From positions 1 to 25,031 of the forward strand of contig DASUBV010000395.1 in assembly GCA_035763085.1 (NCBI GenBank): 25,031 nt of DNA. Reading direction: 5' to 3'. The position numbers and the translations under genes were made by a program. Positions 22,992 through 25,031 of the stretch are shown here, in pieces (within the stretch, counting starts at the first letter, position 1; each line of letters opens with the position of its first letter). Source of the DNA: DASUBV01 sp035763085. GTDB taxonomy: Bacteria; Actinomycetota; Actinomycetes; Streptosporangiales; Streptosporangiaceae. The notes below the pieces were generated by a model. It was given only the letters and a program-made list of their open reading frames with translations. It was not told where the DNA came from and did not search any database.

Positions 22992-23280
22992 ACTCAAGGA
23001 GTACACCGCCGGAACGTTCCGGCAGGCCTGCCAGCGGCTGGGAGTCTCCCAGTCGATGGGCCGGCCCGGGTCAGCGCTGGACAACGCCGTCATCGAGTCC
23101 TGGCACTCCACCATCGAGTTCGAGCTGCGGTCGGTGGAGCAGTTCGCCACCAGGGCGGCGGCCCGGGTCAGGGTCGCGGCATGGATCGAGGACTACAACC
23201 ACCACCGGCGCCACCCGGCCTGCCAGATGATGGCGCCGGCCGCCTACGAGCAGCTGCTGGCCGCTAAAGAGGCAGCCTGA
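22990..23280 (+). pseudogene. IS3-family transposase, C-terminal fragment
   Basis: The frame from 22990 reads 'ELKEYTAGTFRQACQRLGVS', 'QSMGRPGSALDNAVIESWHS', 'TIEFELRSVEQFATRAAARV' and 'RVAAWIEDYNHHRRHPA', ending at the TGA 23278-23280. This is the last ~95 residues of an IS3-family integrase-type (rve) domain and contains only the catalytic Glu region ('NAVIESW'). Both catalytic Asp residues and OrfA are missing. It abuts the IS30 remnant with no spacer. Confidence 0.8.
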
Positions 23281-23311
23281 GATGCCCCAGCTTCTTCTGC
23301 CCCCGATGATG

Positions 23312-23407
23312 CGCCGGAGCGCAGGCCCCGTCCAGGTCGTTCCTCCTCGGCAGGCCTGCCGGCCTGCCTGCGGGGGCCTCCACCTGGACAGCGCCTACGC
23401 TCCGGCG
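23312..23407. other. Long imperfect hairpin with a nested hairpin in its loop
   Basis: The arms 23312-23337 and 23382-23407 are reverse complements at 23 of 26 positions (outer block GCCGGAGCG, inner block TCCAGGT). The 44-nt loop contains a second stem, GGCAGGC (23349-23355) with GCCTGCC (23362-23368). It lies just downstream of the IS3 fragment in a stretch with no gene. It may be an IS end structure, a terminator or a small mobile repeat (REP/MITE-like). No T-run follows. The rest of 23281-23471 shows nothing I can name. Confidence 0.55.
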
Positions 23408-23471
23408 GTTTCATAGGGCAACGGAGATCCGAGGCCAAAACAAGATCAGCCTTACCAGAGTCTCCACAGTT

Positions 23472-23591
23472 TCAGGGGAACCCCGGGACGGTGTAATCAG
23501 AGTCACTGCTAATGATGACGGGGGTGCCGCCCGGCAGCGTCCCCACCGCAACCGCCTCTACTTCAGCGTTACGATCGGTAATGATCAGGTG
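23472..23591 (-). pseudogene. WD40-repeat remnant
   Basis: On the minus strand a 39-codon stretch ending at a TGA (23474-23472) reads 'LIITDRNAEVEAVAVGTLPG' and 'GTPVIISSDSDYTV'. The 'VxAVAVGxLPxGTPVIISxxxDxTV' pattern is what actinobacterial WD40 blades of large signalling or NACHT/AAA-type proteins look like. There is no start codon in context and no further blade, so it is a leftover. The assignment is from pattern only. Bases 23592-23635 hold nothing recognisable. Confidence 0.4.
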
Positions 23592-23635
23592 ACCTGAAGT
23601 CCGCGCTCCGTGCGACCCTGAGTTTGGTCTTTTCG

Positions 23636-25030
23636 TTAGTGCCTGAGATCTCGCCCGTTCTTGAGATGGTCGAGGATCTTCTGTTGTTCACGGGCAATGA
23701 CGGGTGGGAACGTCTGGACAGCACCGTTGACGGCGATGGTCGCCGATCGCAGCGGGCGGAGCTGGCGGATGACGTTGCGGATGGCCAGGCCGGTGCGGTC
23801 CTGGGCCGCGCGGGCGACGGCCAGGGCGGTGAACACGATGGTCAGGTGCGCCTCGATCGCGTCGCGCTTGCGGACGAACATGGGCCGGGCCGCCAGGTCG
23901 GTCTTGCTCATCCGGAAGGACTGCTCCACGTGCCACAGGTCGTGGTAGCGGCTGATGACCTCGGCCGGGGACATCACGGACACGGGAAGATTGGTGACGT
24001 AGCCTTTCAGCCCGGCCAGTTTCCTGGCGCGGGCGAGGGCCTTCTCGTCCAGGGCGGGGGTGCCGCCGTCGTTCCTGACGAACCGGGGCGTGCGGGCGGA
24101 CTTCGCGCCGCTGATGACGTCGCGGGCGCGGTTCTCCTGCGCGGTGAGGGTCCGGTTGTCGTGCGCGAGCCGCTTCGCGGAGAACGCCCAGACCGCCCGC
24201 CACGATCCCGGGTGCTCCTTCCGGTCCCGGGCCGGCTCGGCCCGCCGGGCCGGATCGTTGTCCTTGTTCCTGCCCTTCTTCGGGGTGAGGGTGCCGGTGA
24301 CCTGCCCGTCGGTGAACGCGTCGCCGTGCCAGCGGAAGTGCGACTCCAGGTCCACGGGGGCCCTGGTGACCCGGGAGCCGACTATGAACCCCAGGCCCTC
24401 GCCGTCCAGGTCGTCGAGGTTGGCGGCCGACAGCATGCCGGCGTCGGCGACCACGACCATGGCCTCGAGCCCGTGCCGGGCCCGGGACTGCCGGATGACC
24501 GGCAGGATCGTGTGCTTCTCGGCCTTGTCCCCCTCGAAGCAGCCGATCTCCAGGGGGAAGCCGTTCCGGTCGACGAGCAGCCCGACCACGACCTGCGGGT
24601 CGATCCTGCGCTCTTTCGAATAGCCGGCCTTGCGCAGGGCATCCTCATGCTCGGCCTCGAAATACAGCGTCGTCACGTCGTAGAGGGCGAGGGAGATATC
24701 GCCGCTGGCCCGCGCGTGCGCAAAGCAGATCCCGGCGATCCTGCCGCGGTAGCCGCGGTCCGCGCAGCGGGCCAGGGTGCGGCGCATGGTCTTGTCGCTG
24801 GCCGCAGCGTGCCCCAGGTCGGCCAGGACCCTTCCGGTGCCCGGGATCGAGGTCGGCTCGACGACCCGGGCCAGGACCAGGTCCCGGAACACGTCATCGC
24901 CCAGGGCATCGAGCCCCAGGTCATCGTAGACGCCGTCCAGCGCCTGGAACAGCAGCCGCGAGTCGGTCGAGACCACCCGCGCCGGCCCCGCGGCCGCCGG
25001 GGCCGCATCACGGGGCCCTGCGTCGAACAG
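23636..25030 (-). CDS. IS1634-family transposase, 5' end beyond the window
   Basis: The frame is open to the right edge (464 codons visible), so the GTG at 24976 is probably not the start. It is a DDE transposase of the IS1634 group in the IS4 superfamily: 'LYDVTTLYFEAEHEDALRKA' with the first Asp, 'GYSKERRIDPQVVVGLLVDR', 'GFPLEIGCFEGDKAEKHT', 'MVVVADAGMLSAANL' with the second Asp, and 'RYHDLWHVEQSFRMSKTDL' with the catalytic Glu. It ends 'LKNGRDLRH' at a TAA. No stop or frameshift is seen, so it may be active if the rest is intact. Inverted repeats were not identified, because one end is outside the window. Confidence 0.88.
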   Translation of the reverse strand: MFDAGPRDAAPAAAGPARVVSTDSRLLFQALDGVYDDLGLDALGDDVFRDLVLARVVEPTSIPGTGRVLADLGHAAASDKTMRRTLARCADRGYRGRIAGICFAHARASGDISLALYDVTTLYFEAEHEDALRKAGYSKERRIDPQVVVGLLVDRNGFPLEIGCFEGDKAEKHTILPVIRQSRARHGLEAMVVVADAGMLSAANLDDLDGEGLGFIVGSRVTRAPVDLESHFRWHGDAFTDGQVTGTLTPKKGRNKDNDPARRAEPARDRKEHPGSWRAVWAFSAKRLAHDNRTLTAQENRARDVISGAKSARTPRFVRNDGGTPALDEKALARARKLAGLKGYVTNLPVSVMSPAEVISRYHDLWHVEQSFRMSKTDLAARPMFVRKRDAIEAHLTIVFTALAVARAAQDRTGLAIRNVIRQLRPLRSATIAVNGAVQTFPPVIAREQQKILDHLKNGRDLRH

Positions 25031-25031
25031 C

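Noticed and set aside
23312..23407. Integron attC site
   Set aside because: The core GTTRRRY/RYYYAAC boxes at the arm ends are absent and no integron cassette or integrase gene is nearby.

Overview
The window is high-GC DNA (roughly 70% by eye) with frequent GTG starts, strong GC bias at third codon positions and tightly packed genes. This points to an actinomycete, probably a filamentous or soil lineage; I cannot name the genus. There are no rRNA, tRNA or CRISPR features.

Bases 1-2176 (+) hold the 3' part of a large, probably exported, right-handed beta-helix protein with a PKD domain. It converges on a 13-gene leftward operon (17372 down to 2216) for a surface or exported polysaccharide. 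In transcription order the genes are: Wzz-like chain-length protein with a degenerate kinase-like tail; DegT/DnrJ/EryC1/StrS aminotransferase; CapD-like NDP-sugar 4,6-dehydratase; HPr-kinase-like P-loop protein; GT4 glycosyltransferase; divergent RtcB-family protein; orphan 145-aa protein; APH-fold kinase; O-antigen ligase/Wzy-like polymerase; Wzx/MATE-like flippase; putative lipoprotein resembling a TIM-barrel hydrolase; MBL-fold plus Rieske [2Fe-2S] protein; and a PglC/WcaJ-type priming phosphoglycosyltransferase. Ten of the twelve junctions are start/stop overlaps, so the operon is translationally coupled almost throughout. The two exceptions flank the RtcB-like gene. The set implies a Wzx/Wzy-type pathway: a 4-amino-4,6-dideoxy sugar is made, primed on a lipid carrier, extended, flipped and polymerised, then possibly modified by the accessory enzymes.

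From about 17470 to the right edge the DNA is a graveyard of gene fragments and mobile elements. It holds a piece of a protein mannosyltransferase gene (-), the first ~50 codons of an alpha/beta hydrolase (+), and a 5'-truncated DUF262/DUF1524 (GmrSD-type) gene split into 18002-18262 and 22190-22354. The split is caused by an IS701-family element (18263-22185) with 24-bp imperfect terminal inverted repeats and a TTAG target duplication. That IS is itself split inside its transposase gene by a ~2.5-kb element (about 19326-21831) encoding a 726-aa large serine recombinase. Removing the inner element in silico restores the transposase frame. Beyond the IS lie a frameshifted IS30 fragment, an IS3 C-terminal fragment, a long hairpin, a WD40 remnant and a 5'-truncated IS1634-family transposase running off the window.

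The most interesting material is the accessory set inside the polysaccharide operon (RtcB-like, HprK-like, APH-like, orphan and MBL-Rieske proteins) and the nested, reconstructable insertion. Family assignments were made by reading motifs, with no database search.
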